From: Actinomadura madurae
GTDB taxonomy: Bacteria > Actinomycetota > Actinomycetes > Streptosporangiales > Streptosporangiaceae
Length of the DNA: 64,000 nt
Assembly: GCF_900115095.1 (NCBI RefSeq)
Contig: NZ_FOVH01000003.1
Location: 62,001 to 126,000 of the forward strand
Reading direction: 5' to 3'
In this document: one piece after another, positions 63,717 to 64,000 of the stretch
Numbering within the stretch: position 1 is the stretch's first letter
How the letters are laid out: each line of letters begins with the position of its first letter
The notes under the pieces: model-generated
Databases searched by the model: none
Seen by the model: only the letters and a program-made list of their open reading frames with translations
What the model was told of the DNA's origin: nothing
Made by a program: the position numbers and the translations under genes

Positions 63717-64000
63717 GGGGAGTCCTCGGTGGCGAGATGTTCGGCGATGACGGCGTCGAGGGGCCGGGTGACCTTGAGGTTGCGCTCGCTGCCCGCGACG
63801 ACCCGGATCGGGACGTCCGGCAGGTAGCGGTGCACGATCCCGCAGTCGTCCGTCGCGCGCAGCGCCGGGTCGGCGAGGGCCAGCTCGTAGGCCTTGCGGA
63901 TCGTGCCGAGCCGGAACCCCTGCGGCGTCTGGAACCGGCTCATCGTCTCGCGCGGCGGCATCGACACGACCATGCCGTCCCCGTCCACCACCACGATCGT
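63713..64000 (-). CDS. IspD/TarI-like cytidylyltransferase, 3' part
   Basis: The C-terminal 95 codons of a gene that runs off the window. Q-T-P-Q-G-F-R-L-G-T-I-R-K-A-Y, T-D-D-C-G-I-V and V-A-G-S-E-R-N-L-K-V-T-R-P-L-D match the end of IspD (MEP cytidylyltransferase) and of TarI-type ribitol-5-phosphate cytidylyltransferases. The adjacent glycerophosphodiesterase and LCP gene favour a wall-polymer role, but the nucleotide-sugar substrate is undecided. Confidence 0.85.
   Translation of the reverse strand, partial: TIVVVDGDGMVVSMPPRETMSRFQTPQGFRLGTIRKAYELALADPALRATDDCGIVHRYLPDVPIRVVAGSERNLKVTRPLDAVIAEHLATEDSP

Overview
The window is very GC-rich, densely coded DNA with strong G/C bias at third codon positions, many GTG and some TTG starts, and translational overlaps of the GTGA/ATGA type. 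Gene content (acyl-CoA carboxylase alpha/beta/epsilon subunits, a WXG100 protein with an EccC-type ATPase, an actinobacterial Tad pilus locus, treY/treZ, bacterioferritin with an IdeR-like iron box, LytR-CpsA-Psr proteins) points to an actinomycete chromosome. A Thermomonosporaceae-like organism such as Actinomadura is my guess from style and content; I have not tested it. No rRNA, tRNA, CRISPR array, transposase or integrase was seen.

Layout. 0.2-6.2 kb: a LuxR-type response regulator facing its likely histidine kinase, an SPFH-like protein, two membrane proteins and the biotin-carrying acyl-CoA carboxylase alpha subunit. 6.7-14 kb: a small lipoprotein, a WXG100 protein, a 1502-aa FHA/FtsK-type (EccC/EssC-like) ATPase, and an epimerase gene divergent from a TetR regulator with two matching operators between them. 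14.2-24.2 kb: a Tad/Flp pilus locus (SAF-domain protein, CpaE-like and CpaF/TadA ATPases, TadB, TadC, Flp pilin, three pseudopilins) followed by a large LysM-BTAD membrane protein. 24.2-37 kb: a beta-propeller lipoprotein, NYN nuclease-like protein, accE-accD, PEP carboxylase, an ECF42-type sigma factor with its DGPF/YCII partner and a DUF899 gene with a matching promoter, enoyl-CoA hydratase, BirA and a pH-sensor-type adenylate cyclase. 37-44.5 kb: bacterioferritin and its ferredoxin behind an iron box, then the glgX-treY-treZ operon that converts glycogen to trehalose.

44.6-64 kb: an OmpR-type two-component system, a GtrA protein divergent from purK-purE, then a block of exported proteins (lipoprotein, GH16 hydrolase, an HTH-membrane-ricin-like protein, a repeat-containing secreted protein) around a LuxR-type two-component system. 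A CoA-binding protein and a UDP-glucose dehydrogenase follow, then the decayed remains of an acyl-CoA dehydrogenase. The end holds a secreted protein, a thioesterase, an LCP ligase, a GT2 glycosyltransferase, a membrane protein, a glycerophosphodiesterase and the 3' end of an IspD/TarI-like cytidylyltransferase, a cell-envelope theme.

How they fit together. BirA can biotinylate the alpha subunit, which works with AccD/AccE to carboxylate acyl-CoAs, while PEP carboxylase supplies oxaloacetate. As I recall it, accA3/accD/accE/birA/GtrA/purK/purE/acyl-CoA dehydrogenase is also a neighbourhood in Mycobacterium tuberculosis, so the T7-like ATPase, Tad pilus, trehalose and exported-protein blocks look like later additions to a conserved backbone. 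The most informative non-gene signals are the ECF42-type promoter before the DUF899 gene, the iron box before bfd, the twin operators beside tetR, a recurring leaderless-promoter arrangement, and the acyl-CoA dehydrogenase remnant that keeps its promoter but has lost its start codon.
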